From JAMCRM01 sp041685075 (lineage in GTDB: Bacteria; Acidobacteriota; Terriglobia; Bryobacterales; Bryobacteraceae): a stretch of 55,208 bases of DNA. The DNA is taken from positions 1 through 55,208 of the forward strand of contig JAWLGN010000002.1 of assembly GCA_041685075.1 (NCBI GenBank), in the 5' to 3' direction. The notes beneath the pieces were generated by a model, which did not search any database, was not told the DNA's origin, and saw nothing but the letters and a program-made list of their open reading frames with translations. The translations under genes were made by a program, and so were the position numbers. This document shows, in pieces, positions 39,465 through 46,952 of the stretch; position 1 is the stretch's first letter; every line of letters starts with the position of its first letter.

Positions 39465-40777
39465 AGATCGACCTGGCACGCTATATCGCGGCCCTGCCGG
39501 ATATCGACCCCATCCGGCGCACCGGCCAAGTGGTGCAGATGGCCGGGCTGGTGGTGGAATCGGCGGGACCCATCGTGGGGGTAGGGGAGTTCTGCGAAAT
39601 CCGCACCGCGGGCGGCCGCAGGGTGCGCGCCCAGGTGATTGGCTTCCGTGAAGGCCGCGTGCTGGCGATGCCGCTTGAAGATCCCGAGGGCCTGCGCCTG
39701 GGCGACCTGGTGGTGGCCCGCAGTGAAGAGGCGCGCGTGCCGGTCGGTCCGGGCCTCCTGGGTCGCGTGGTGGACGGCTTCGGCCACCCCATCGATGGCG
39801 GGCCCCCGGTGGGCGCGGCGGCGGCTTACCCGTTGTATGGCTCGCCGGGCAACCCTCTGGCCCGGGAGCCCATCCGGGAGGCGCTCTCGACGGGCGTCCG
39901 GGTGATCGACAGCCTGCTGCCCTGCGGCAAGGGGCAGCGCATCGGGATATTCGGGGGCAGCGGGGTGGGGAAGACCACCCTGCTGGGCGCCATGTGCAAG
40001 CACAACAGCGCCGATGTAACGGTGATCGCGCTGGTGGGGGAACGCAACCGCGAGGTGCGGGAGTTTGTGGAGCACGAACTGGGGCCGGAGGGAATGCGCC
40101 GGGCGGTGGTGGTGGTGGCCACCTCCGACCGCCCCGCGCCCCTGCGGGTGCGCGCCTGTTTTACGGCCCTGGCGATCGCGGAGTACTTCCGCGACCAGGG
40201 GGCAGGGGTGCTGCTGGTGATGGATTCGGTCACCCGCCTGGCCATGGCGCAGCGCGAAATCGGGCTGGCTGCGGGCGAGCCGCCCGCCCAGAAGGGCTAC
40301 ACCCCGTCGGTCTTCTCCATCCTGCCCCGCGTCTTCGAGCGCGCCGGCAACTTCGGGCGCGGCTCGATTACCGGTTTCTTCACGGTGCTGGTCGAGGGGG
40401 ACGACTTCAACGAGCCGATCTGCGACGCGGTGCGCGCGATCCTGGACGGCCACGTGGTGCTCTCCAGGCGGCTGGCCGCGTCGGGGCACTACCCGGCCAT
40501 CGACGTGCTCGATTCGGTCAGCCGGCTGGAATCGCAACTGGCCACAGGGGAGCAGGTGCAGGCTTGCCGCAAGGTGCGGGAGGCGCTGGCGCTGTACCGC
40601 CAGTCGGAGGACCTCATCCAGTTGGGGGCCTACGTGAGCGGCACCAACCCGCAACTGGACGCCGCCATCCGGCTGCGTCCGGACCTGCTGGCCTTTCTCC
40701 GGCAGGAGGCCGCTTCGAATGTGCCGCGCGAAGAGGCGCTGCGTGAGATCGGCCGGCTGGCGGCGGCACTGCCGTGA
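39461..40777 (+). CDS. fliI: flagellum-specific ATP synthase FliI
   Basis: 438 residues from the ATG at 39461, which overlaps the fliH stop; upstream in-frame codons are fliH shadow. F1-beta-like ATPase of the flagellar export apparatus: Walker A GIFGGSGVGKTTLLG (about 165), Walker B ending GAGVLLVMDSVTRLAMAQREIGLAAGEPPAQKGYTPSVFSILPR, a FliI/YscN signature, and VLDSVSRLESQLATGEQ. Hexamer formation and FliH/FliJ contacts are expected. Followed directly by fliJ through a GTGA overlap. Confidence 0.96.
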   Translation: MKIDLARYIAALPDIDPIRRTGQVVQMAGLVVESAGPIVGVGEFCEIRTAGGRRVRAQVIGFREGRVLAMPLEDPEGLRLGDLVVARSEEARVPVGPGLLGRVVDGFGHPIDGGPPVGAAAAYPLYGSPGNPLAREPIREALSTGVRVIDSLLPCGKGQRIGIFGGSGVGKTTLLGAMCKHNSADVTVIALVGERNREVREFVEHELGPEGMRRAVVVVATSDRPAPLRVRACFTALAIAEYFRDQGAGVLLVMDSVTRLAMAQREIGLAAGEPPAQKGYTPSVFSILPRVFERAGNFGRGSITGFFTVLVEGDDFNEPICDAVRAILDGHVVLSRRLAASGHYPAIDVLDSVSRLESQLATGEQVQACRKVREALALYRQSEDLIQLGAYVSGTNPQLDAAIRLRPDLLAFLRQEAASNVPREEALREIGRLAAALP

Positions 40778-41208
40778 CGCGATTCCGTTTCCGCCTGGAG
40801 AGCGTGCTGGCGTGGCGTGCCGCGCAGCTCGAGGCCGAGGAACAGCGGTTGCGGCAACTGGTGGAGGAGCGCGCGGCGGTGGAGCGCGGGATGGCCGAGG
40901 TGGAGGCCGCCCGCATGGAGGCCGAGCGACAGGTGCGTCGGGCGGGGGACCTTGCCGCCGCCGATCTGTGGGCGCTGGCCGCCTACCGCGAGGCTGCCAG
41001 CCTCCGGGCCGCCGCCCTTGCACTCCGCCTCAGAGAGTGCGAAGGCCGGATTGCCGCGCAACGCGAGCGCGTGGCCGCCGCGCGCCGCCGTACCCGCTTG
41101 CTCGAACGCTTGCGCGAGCGCCGTTTCGAGGAGTGGCGCTACCTCGAAAACCACGAGATGGAGCAGTTTGCCGGGGACGCGTTTCTGGCCCGCTGGAAAA
41201 GGCGTTGA
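40774..41208 (+). CDS. fliJ: flagellar export protein FliJ
   Basis: 144 residues, nearly all coiled coil (AEEQRLRQLVEERAAVERGMAEVEAARMEAERQVRRA). The first residues TRFRFRLESVLAWRAAQLEAEE and the C-terminal RLLERLRERRFEEWRYLENHEMEQFAGDAFLARWKR match FliJ. It is the central stalk inserted into the FliI hexamer. GTG start in GTGA overlap with the fliI stop. Last gene of the operon; its 3' end faces the small minus-strand gene at 6 nt. Confidence 0.9.
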   Translation: MTRFRFRLESVLAWRAAQLEAEEQRLRQLVEERAAVERGMAEVEAARMEAERQVRRAGDLAAADLWALAAYREAASLRAAALALRLRECEGRIAAQRERVAAARRRTRLLERLRERRFEEWRYLENHEMEQFAGDAFLARWKRR

Positions 41209-41214
41209 AGCCGT

Positions 41215-41439
41215 TTATGCAAGGTCCGCCCGCCCGTGTGTCTGTTCCTGCCCCGGTGTCGGTTCCCGCCCCGGGGTATGTTCCAGGTAGACCAGCGCCT
41301 GCCGCGTCAGTTCGCCGCGCACGGGATCGGGATCGCGCAACAGCCTGACCAATACCCGGACCCACTCGTGCTCCTCCGGATCGAGCCCGATCACGTAGAG
41401 GTTGGGTTTTTTTTTCTGGGCGAGGGCCCTCATCAACAT
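41215..41439 (-). CDS. small acidic-core protein of unknown function in the flagellar cluster
   Basis: 74 residues: a basic N-terminus (MLMRALAQKKKPN), a compact core LYVIGLDPEEHEWVRVLVRLLRDPDPVRGELTRQALVYLE (about 14-53) and a Pro/Gly/Gln tail from 15-bp-like DNA repeats. I do not recognise the core but it looks globular and conserved-like. The Lys run is encoded by nine consecutive A residues (plus-strand T9 at 41407-41415), a site prone to slippage. The longer open frame upstream is antisense to the gene at 41530 and is rejected. Placed between fliJ and the GCCGATAA-preceded gene. Confidence 0.5.
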   Translation of the reverse strand: MLMRALAQKKKPNLYVIGLDPEEHEWVRVLVRLLRDPDPVRGELTRQALVYLEHTPGREPTPGQEQTHGRADLA

Positions 41440-41496
41440 GGCTCCATGGTTCTCTTCGGAGCGTGCGGAGGCTTCTTGAGGAGAACGGCAGTGGGC

Positions 41497-41523
41497 GCAA
41501 TGTATCGCGGGGCGAGCCGATAA
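41497..41523 (+). promoter_or_regulatory. sigma-28-like promoter of the 146-residue unknown gene
   Basis: An exact -10 GCCGATAA (41516-41523) with GCAATGTA 11 bp upstream (41497-41504). The GCAA-N15-GCCGATAA arrangement is identical in spacing to the one preceding flaG. The TTG start follows the -10 by 6 nt. Confidence 0.5.
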
Positions 41524-41529
41524 GCAGGC

Positions 41530-41970
41530 TTGGACCCTTTTCTGGCCAACGCGGAAGAGATTCTGCATGCCGCCGCCGGTTGCGCGCACGCCGGCCGCCG
41601 GCCCACCGGGTGGACCATTCTGCTGGGGGCGGGCGGCGAGATCGAGATGCTGGCGGCGGAGGGCTGGGATCTCGATCAGTTGCGACGTGAGCGCGGCGCC
41701 GCCATGGCCTTTCGGGTGGCGGAAGCGGAGGGGCGCATCGCGGTCGAGGGCCGCGCCGGCACGCGCGCCTGCCGCCTGGAGAGCGAAAGCCCGGCAGCGG
41801 TAGCGCGCGGCATCCTGAACGCGCGGCCGTCCATCCACCCGGCGGTCCGTTTCGCAGCCCCAGGCCTGCCCGCGGCCCCGGCGATTACTGCGGCCCCCAC
41901 GATTGCTGCCACCCCCACGATTGCTGCGGCCCCGGCGGCCCGGATGCTGGCCTCCCCGGCGCGGCCGTAG
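41530..41970 (+). CDS. unknown protein, probable member of the sigma-28 regulon
   Basis: 146 residues from TTG. The first 100 residues (DPFLANAEEILHAAAGCAHAG... WTILLGAGGEIEMLAAEGWDLDQL... RVAEAEGRIAVEGRAGTRACRLESESPAAVARGIL) look like a small alpha/beta domain with two cysteines. The last 40 are low-complexity Ala/Pro/Thr/Ile encoded by three 18-bp tandem units. An in-frame TAA at 41521-41523 excludes longer starts and no ATG/GTG exists before residue 40. No known family recognised. The exact sigma-28 -10 element six bases upstream links it to flagellar expression. Confidence 0.55.
   Translation: MDPFLANAEEILHAAAGCAHAGRRPTGWTILLGAGGEIEMLAAEGWDLDQLRRERGAAMAFRVAEAEGRIAVEGRAGTRACRLESESPAAVARGILNARPSIHPAVRFAAPGLPAAPAITAAPTIAATPTIAAAPAARMLASPARP
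41881..41934 (+). repeat. three 18-bp tandem repeats in the unknown gene
   Basis: Units begin at 41881, 41899 and 41917 (consensus ACGATTGCTGCGGCCCCC) and encode the hexapeptides AITAAP, TIAATP and TIAAAP. In-frame repeat expansion at the 3' end of the gene. Confidence 0.85.
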
Positions 41971-42101
41971 TTGTTCGTCCCCGCCGCGCGTCAGTCTGCC
42001 CCGCGTCCGTCTGCCCCTGTTGACCCAGACCATACGCCTGCCGTCCCGGCGCCGGAGTGCCAGCCCGTGCACCCCGGCTTCCAGACAGGCCCAGCTCGCC
42101 G

Positions 42102-43847
42102 TTACCGCACCGAGAGGGTCGCGGTCGCTGGGCTCGAGCGGCCTGCGATCGTCACCACCACCGGCAGGTCCTTCCCGGGTTTCACCGTGGCCGGCACCGT
42201 CAGGTTGAGCTGCACCAGTCCGGCAAGCGATCCGGGCACTGCGGTGGCCGACTGCACGGTGGCGCCCTCGCCCCCGATTGTCACCGATACCTGTCCGGTG
42301 AGATAGGGCAGCGGCGGGGCCAACGGCACCACCTGGCCTTCCACGGCGGGCGCAGGATCGAGAGCGCCCCCGCCGGTGGCGTAGAGCACCACCGTGCTGC
42401 CGCGCGGGGCGGAACTGGAGGCGCTGTTCAGGCTGAAGGCGCCGGTGTTTTCGTGATAGTTGAGTGCCGCCGACTGGCCGCAGCCCGAGGAGTCCGTAGT
42501 GAACACCCCCGGATGGGCCTCCACGGCTTCGAAGACGAACTCCTCGGAGGTGAGGGCGTTGTAGGTCAGGCGCAGCTTCAACACCTCGCCCGGCGTCATG
42601 GCGAAGGGCGCCACGGCGTTTACCTGGTTGGCATGCGCGAAGATGATCGGCGCGGCGGTCCAGGTCCCGGGCGTCAATTCGAACTCCACCGTGGTGGCCG
42701 GGTCGCCCAGCGACGTGGGGAAGACGCCCCCGGTGGGCACCGCTTCCAGGAGGACCCCGGGTCCCAGCCCGGACCCGAATATCGAGATGATCTCGCCGGG
42801 CGAAAGCACTGGGGTGGGGTTGTCATTCTGGAAGCTGGCCGCGTTGACCACCGCCTGGATTACCGGTCCCGGAGGAGTCACGGTGAAGTCCACCGGCGCG
42901 GAGGCCGGCTGTGGCGCGTTGATGACCGTGACGGCGAGGGTGCCGGGATCGACCAGCAGGTCCTTCGGTACGACCGCCAGCATGACGGTAGTGCCGACCC
43001 AGGTGGTCGAAAGCGCGGTGCTGCCGGCCTGGACGGCGGAGGACTGGAAGAAGTGCCGGCCCCGGATCGTGACCACGATATCGTCGGACCCGATCGGCGC
43101 CGCGCTGGGCCAGATGGAGTCGATCACCGCCACCCCGGCGGTCACCGTCAGGGTCACCGGCACCACCGCGGTCCGCACCGAGGCGTTCGTAAAGGTCAGG
43201 TTGATTCTGCCGGTGTAGGTGCCGGGCACCAGGCCGTCCGTGTTGAGCTTCACCGCCATGGCTGCCGGGCTGCCGGTCACCGCGATCCCGATGGAAGGTT
43301 CGACCGAGAGCCACGAGCTGCCGGAGACCGCGGCGGTGAAGGAGATCGGCTCCCCGCTGCTCGAGACCATTACCGTCTGGTCCTCCAGGGGGCCGGCGTC
43401 GGTCTGGAAGGTGAACGACAGGCTGGAGGGCGTCACGGTGGGGGTGGGCGGCGGATAGCGAACCGTGAGAGTGACATTCACCGCCGCAGGATTGGCGGCG
43501 CCGGGAGCGGTGAACTCGATCACCGCCTTGTAGGTGCCTGCGAGCAGCGAGGTGGGGTTCACTCGCACCCCGACGCTGCCGGGGGTTTTGCCGCTGGAGG
43601 CGCTCACAATCAGCCAGGGCGCACCGGTCACGGTGGCGGTGAACGGCACCGCGGGTCCACTGCCCGAGCGCTTCACCGACACCTTTTGCTCGGCCGGCAG
43701 CGGGTTGCCGGTCTGGTAGGTGAAGGTGAGCGCGGTGGGAGCCGTGGCGAGCACTACCGCATCGGCCTGGGCCGTCAAACTCGGGGGCGCGGCCGCCAGG
43801 CTGATCAGCAGGGCCGCCGGCGCCAGAATGCGCGTTGCGTTCGGCAT
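42102..43847 (-). CDS. secreted BACON / IPT / Solibacter-type C-terminal domain protein
   Basis: 581 residues. A signal peptide (about 1-26, cleavage after SLTA) leads into two BACON-like beta domains (about 35-125 and 130-230, with ATVTGAPWLIVSASSGKTPGSVGVRVNPTSLLAGTY and the parallel AVSGSSWLSVEPSIG... GLVPGTYTGRI). An IPT/TIG domain (about 238-325; SAAPIGSDDIVVTIRGRHF) follows, then the uncharacterised Solibacter C-terminal domain (about 335-580), recognisable from VVNAASFQNDNPTPVLSPGEIISIFGSGLGPG. Likely surface-exposed or secreted with sugar- or protein-binding modules. ATG at 43847 chosen because GAGG sits 7 nt upstream. It interrupts the flagellar cluster and is divergent from flaG, sharing a symmetric sigma-28-like region. 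Confidence 0.8.
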   Translation of the reverse strand: MPNATRILAPAALLISLAAAPPSLTAQADAVVLATAPTALTFTYQTGNPLPAEQKVSVKRSGSGPAVPFTATVTGAPWLIVSASSGKTPGSVGVRVNPTSLLAGTYKAVIEFTAPGAANPAAVNVTLTVRYPPPTPTVTPSSLSFTFQTDAGPLEDQTVMVSSSGEPISFTAAVSGSSWLSVEPSIGIAVTGSPAAMAVKLNTDGLVPGTYTGRINLTFTNASVRTAVVPVTLTVTAGVAVIDSIWPSAAPIGSDDIVVTIRGRHFFQSSAVQAGSTALSTTWVGTTVMLAVVPKDLLVDPGTLAVTVINAPQPASAPVDFTVTPPGPVIQAVVNAASFQNDNPTPVLSPGEIISIFGSGLGPGVLLEAVPTGGVFPTSLGDPATTVEFELTPGTWTAAPIIFAHANQVNAVAPFAMTPGEVLKLRLTYNALTSEEFVFEAVEAHPGVFTTDSSGCGQSAALNYHENTGAFSLNSASSSAPRGSTVVLYATGGGALDPAPAVEGQVVPLAPPLPYLTGQVSVTIGGEGATVQSATAVPGSLAGLVQLNLTVPATVKPGKDLPVVVTIAGRSSPATATLSVR

Positions 43848-43862
43848 ACAAATCCTCACTCT

Positions 43863-43928
43863 GGGTTATCGGCAGTCCGGGGGCGCTTCATCAGGGCGCA
43901 AGCCCAGATCCCTGTGGCCGATAAGCCC
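43863..43928. promoter_or_regulatory. divergent sigma-28-like promoter pair (flaG and the BACON/IPT gene)
   Basis: The near-palindrome GGGTTATCGGC (43863-43873) ... GCCGATAAGCCC (43917-43928) contains an exact GCCGATAA on each strand, pointing outward. On the plus strand GCAAGCCC lies 11 bp upstream of the -10, the same geometry as at 41497. The minus-strand -35 is poor (GATGAAGC). The arms could also pair as an 11-bp RNA stem around a GGGC-GCAA-GCCC hairpin, so a structured leader is the main alternative. Confidence 0.55.
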
Positions 43929-43988
43929 TGCGAGGAGCATTTGGGCCGCGCGGCGCGCCGTCGCCGCTACAGGCTGCAAGGAGCCGTT

Positions 43989-44273
43989 ATGGATATTCAG
44001 TTTTCGTACATCTCCGGAGCCGGCGTTCCGGCTCAGAGCGATCAGGCCCGGCCCAGCCAACTGGCCGAATATCGCGAGATTATCCAGGCAGTCCGGACTG
44101 TGAATGCAGGCGAGATGCTGGGGCAGGACAACGAACTGAGTTTCCTGCTGGACCAGGAGACCCAGCGTCCCGTGCTGCGCGTCGTCAACCGCAAGACCAA
44201 CGAAGTAATCCGGCAGGTGCCGCCCGAGTACGTCCTGGCGATGGCCCGGGAGCGGCTTGCCGAAAACGGCTGA
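43989..44273 (+). CDS. flaG: flagellar protein FlaG
   Basis: 94 residues. FlaG family C-terminal half: QDNELSFLLDQETQRPVLRVVNRKTNEVIRQVPPEYVLAMARER, especially V-x-N-x-x-T-N-E-V-I-R-Q-V-P-P-E. The protein influences filament length. ATG at 43989 with AAGGAG 6 nt upstream; the open frame upstream is antisense to the BACON gene. Followed after 46 nt by fliS and preceded by the sigma-28-like promoter, giving a late flagellar operon. Confidence 0.9.
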   Translation: MDIQFSYISGAGVPAQSDQARPSQLAEYREIIQAVRTVNAGEMLGQDNELSFLLDQETQRPVLRVVNRKTNEVIRQVPPEYVLAMARERLAENG

Positions 44274-44319
44274 GCGGATCGCCCCGCCGCGCATCTGTTC
44301 TCTACGAAAAGGCCAAACC

Positions 44320-44823
44320 ATGTCGAGCAACGTTCATCAACACTACCTGGAGGCGAAGGTCACATCCGCCAGCCCTGTGGAGCTGGTCGGAATCCTGTAT
44401 GGAGCCGCGCTGGATTCGGTGCGGGAGGCCCGGCGCCATCTCGCCTCGGGAGACTGCGCCGCGCGCGGGCGGGAGATTTCGCGCGCGGTGGAAATTCTGG
44501 TGGAACTCTCCACGACGCTCGACCGGGAAACGGGTGGATCCCTGGCCGGCGACCTCGCCGAGCTGTATGACTATCTCCAACGCCGCTTGCTGGACGCCCA
44601 CCTCCGGCAGGAGGGCGGTGCGCTGGCCGAAGTGGAGCAACTGCTGGCCACGCTCTCCGGAGCGTGGGAGGCGGTAGCCGCGGGCGAGCGGCGCGACATG
44701 CCGGCCGCCGCAGAAGCGCCCGCACCCGTGCCGCTGGAGAAGGAACGGGCGGCGGTAGGCGGTTACGGAGCGCTCATGGGCGCTCAGCCGTATGCCCTTG
44801 CGGGGCAGAGCTGGAGCGCGTAG
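44320..44823 (+). CDS. fliS: flagellin export chaperone FliS
   Basis: 167 residues, longer than the usual 125-135 because of a Pro/Ala-rich C-terminal extension (about 125-167). The four-helix core is clear: HQHYLEAKVTSASPVELVGILYGAALDSVREARRHLASGD, RGREISRAVEILVELSTTLDRETGGSLAGDLAELYDYLQRRLLDA. It binds the flagellin C-terminus. ATG at 44320. Its 3' 50 nt overlap the convergent flgJ-like gene. Pairing with flaG is typical. Confidence 0.9.
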   Translation: MSSNVHQHYLEAKVTSASPVELVGILYGAALDSVREARRHLASGDCAARGREISRAVEILVELSTTLDRETGGSLAGDLAELYDYLQRRLLDAHLRQEGGALAEVEQLLATLSGAWEAVAAGERRDMPAAAEAPAPVPLEKERAAVGGYGALMGAQPYALAGQSWSA

Positions 44824-45094
44824 CGCTGCGCTCCAGCCCCTCAAGAGCCAGCCGCGCCAAACCCAGGCCGCCGCCGGCGGCGATGGCGCGGGCGAGTTCC
44901 TGCTCGGCGAGCCCCAGGGCGGATTCGGCCGCGGCGTCCTCTTCGCCCAGCCAGCCGCCCGAGCCGCCGGCGCGAGCCGCTTTCAACAGTTCGCCCACCA
45001 GCAGCGCCTCGAAATCCCGCGCCAGGGACTCCAGATCCCGCGGCGGAGCGGGTTCGCCCGACGCGGCCTGGGTGCGAATGGCACTGGCTTCCAT
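44774..45094 (-). CDS. flgJ: rod-binding protein (FlgJ N-terminal domain type)
   Basis: 106 residues. The rod-binding domain shows as LESLARDFEALLVGELLKAAR plus a later helix LAEQELARAIAAGGGLGLARLALEGL. There is no muramidase domain, so it is the short form. It is translationally coupled to flgI (TGATG overlap) and convergent with fliS, overlapping it by 50 nt; the overlap codes for the dispensable tails of both proteins. Confidence 0.82.
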   Translation of the reverse strand: MEASAIRTQAASGEPAPPRDLESLARDFEALLVGELLKAARAGGSGGWLGEEDAAAESALGLAEQELARAIAAGGGLGLARLALEGLERSATRSSSAPQGHTAERP

Positions 45095-46197
45095 CAGATG
45101 ACCTCCAGTTCCGCTTCGATTGCGCCCGCGGCATGCAGGCTCTGCAGAATCGCCACCACGTCCCGGGCCGTCGAGCCGATGGAGGCGAGGGCGCGCACCA
45201 GCTCCTCCACCGTGGCGCCCTGCTTCAGCACCAGGTTGCGCGCCGGCTCCTCCCGGATGCCGACCCCCACCTGCGGCACCACCTCGGTAGTGCCGCCCGA
45301 GAACGGCGCCGGCTGGGAGACCGCGAAGGCCGTCTGGATCTCCACCGTCAGGTTGCCGTGCAGGATGGCGACCGGCGAGATGCGCACTTCCTTGCCCATC
45401 GCGATGGTGCCGGTGCGCTCGTTCACCACCACCCTCGCGGGCCGGTCTGCATCCACCGTGAGGGTCTCCAGGGCCGCTACGAACTCCACCGTGCGGGAGT
45501 CGTAGGCGGCGGGCACTTCCACGCTCACCAGGGCGGCATTCTCCGGCCGCGCCACCGGGGCGCCGCCCGCGGCGAACTTCTGATTGAGGGCCTCGGCGAT
45601 GCGCGCCGCGGTGGTGAAATCGGCCTGGCGCAACTGCAGCCGCACCTGCCGGCCCAGCGTCGCCGACGGCGCCGCCCTTTCCACCAGGGCCCCTCCGGGG
45701 ACGAGCCCCACGGTGGGATGATTGAGGGTCTGGTTGTTGCTCCCCCGGCCGGCCACGAATCCCCCGGTCACCACGGGCCCCTGGGCGACCGCGTAGACCT
45801 GCCCGTCGGCGGCCCGCAGGCTGGTGAGCAGCAGCAGCCCGCCCTGCAGGTTGGGAGCGTCCCCCAGCGCCGCAGCGGTGACGTCAATCCGGGTGCCCGG
45901 CTGGGCATAGGGCGGCAGCGTGGCGGTAACCATCACGGCGGCGGTGTTCTTCACCTGCAAGGCCGAGGGCGATACCGTCACCCCCATGCGTTGCAGCATG
46001 TTGGTCAGGCTCTGGGCGGAGAACAGGGCCTGCCGGCGGTCGCCCGTCCCGGCCAGACCTACCACCAGCCCGTAGCCGATCAACTGGTTCTCCCGCACCC
46101 CTTCGATGGAGGCCAGTTCCTTGAGCCGCGCCGCCGGGGCCGGCAGGACGGCGGCCGACAGCAGGACGGCGACGATTCGTTGCAGCATAACTCGCAT
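45094..46197 (-). CDS. flgI: flagellar P-ring protein FlgI
   Basis: 367 residues. Signal peptide (MRVMLQRIVAVLLSAAVLPAPAA) then RLKELASIEGVRENQLIGYGLVVGLAGTGDRR, the FlgI signature. Further motifs are VKNTAAVMVTATLPPYAQPGTRIDVTAAALGDAPNLQGGLLLLTSLRAADGQVYAVAQG and VVNERTGTIAMGKEVRISPVAILHGNLTV near the C-terminus. Forms the peptidoglycan-level bushing around the rod. Alternative ATGs at 46206 and 46212 would add 3 or 5 residues before the signal peptide; the one with GGGAA upstream is used. Overlaps flgJ by 1 nt. Confidence 0.95.
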   Translation of the reverse strand: MRVMLQRIVAVLLSAAVLPAPAARLKELASIEGVRENQLIGYGLVVGLAGTGDRRQALFSAQSLTNMLQRMGVTVSPSALQVKNTAAVMVTATLPPYAQPGTRIDVTAAALGDAPNLQGGLLLLTSLRAADGQVYAVAQGPVVTGGFVAGRGSNNQTLNHPTVGLVPGGALVERAAPSATLGRQVRLQLRQADFTTAARIAEALNQKFAAGGAPVARPENAALVSVEVPAAYDSRTVEFVAALETLTVDADRPARVVVNERTGTIAMGKEVRISPVAILHGNLTVEIQTAFAVSQPAPFSGGTTEVVPQVGVGIREEPARNLVLKQGATVEELVRALASIGSTARDVVAILQSLHAAGAIEAELEVI

Positions 46198-46262
46198 GGT
46201 TCCCATGAACATCTCGCAGAGCCTCCCGACGGGCGTTCCCGCTCCCCGCTGCAGGCGGCGGT

Positions 46263-46952
46263 TCAGAAGGGCAACAGTCCCAGCAGCAGCCTGTAGAGGA
46301 AGAACGGGCGGCGTATGGCGTCGGCCACCACGCCTTTACCGTTCACCCGTACTTCGAGCTGCGCCAGGCGGTCCGAACGCACCACGTTGCCGGCGGCGAT
46401 ATCCTCGGGCCGCACCACGCCGCGCACCACCACCACCTGCCGCTCGGAGTTGACCTGCACGTCCTTGGCGCCCTCGACCACCAGGTAGCCGTTGGGCAGT
46501 ACATGGGTGACGCGTGCCGCAAGCGTGGTGCTCAGCAGCGTTTCCCGGCTGGTGGATCCCTCGCCGTTCAACGCCGTGGCCGAATCGGTGCGCAGCAGGC
46601 TGCCCAGCGGGCCGACTGCACGCGTGGGTCCCCCCAGGGCCCCTATGGAACTCTTTGCCTCCGACTCGCGGCTGGTTTTCACCGTGCCCTTGGCCACCGC
46701 CGAGGCGCGCTCCACTACCAGGATGGTGACCAGGTCGTCCACGTTGGAGGCGCGCACATCCACCGCCAGGTCTGCGAAACGCGATCCCGGCGCCCAGGTG
46801 GAGCCCGCGGACGCCGCGGGAGCTGCGGCGGCGCGGGCCGAGGACTCCTGGATATAGCGATCCAGCGGCGAGAGCTCCGGCGCTTTATCTTTTCCCGGCG
46901 CGCCGCCCGGCCAGGCAACCAGGCAGGCGGCCAGCGCCAGCACGTTTCTCAT
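46263..46952 (-). CDS. flgH: flagellar L-ring protein FlgH
   Basis: 229 residues. Very short lipoprotein signal with a lipobox LAAC at residues 7-10, then a variable segment and the FlgH core: TWAPGSRFADLAVDVRASNVDDLVTILVVERASAVAKGTVKTSRESE, ARVTHVLPNGYLVVEGAKDVQVNSERQVVVVRGVVRPEDIAAGNVVRSDRLAQLEV. It forms the outer-membrane L ring, confirming a Gram-negative envelope. Its ATG overlaps the flgA stop by 4 nt; flgI follows after about 65 nt. Confidence 0.93.
   Translation of the reverse strand: MRNVLALAACLVAWPGGAPGKDKAPELSPLDRYIQESSARAAAAPAASAGSTWAPGSRFADLAVDVRASNVDDLVTILVVERASAVAKGTVKTSRESEAKSSIGALGGPTRAVGPLGSLLRTDSATALNGEGSTSRETLLSTTLAARVTHVLPNGYLVVEGAKDVQVNSERQVVVVRGVVRPEDIAAGNVVRSDRLAQLEVRVNGKGVVADAIRRPFFLYRLLLGLLPF

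Noticed and set aside
41440..42072. Upstream extension of the 74-residue minus-strand gene
   Set aside because: Arg/Gly-rich frame antisense to the 41530 gene and its 18-bp repeats; implausible composition.
43863..43928. c-di-GMP-I riboswitch upstream of flaG
   Set aside because: The GGGC-GCAA-GCCC hairpin inside a long stem is suggestive, but the conserved GCAAAGCC and tetraloop-receptor signatures are missing; paired GCCGATAA promoter elements explain the symmetry better.
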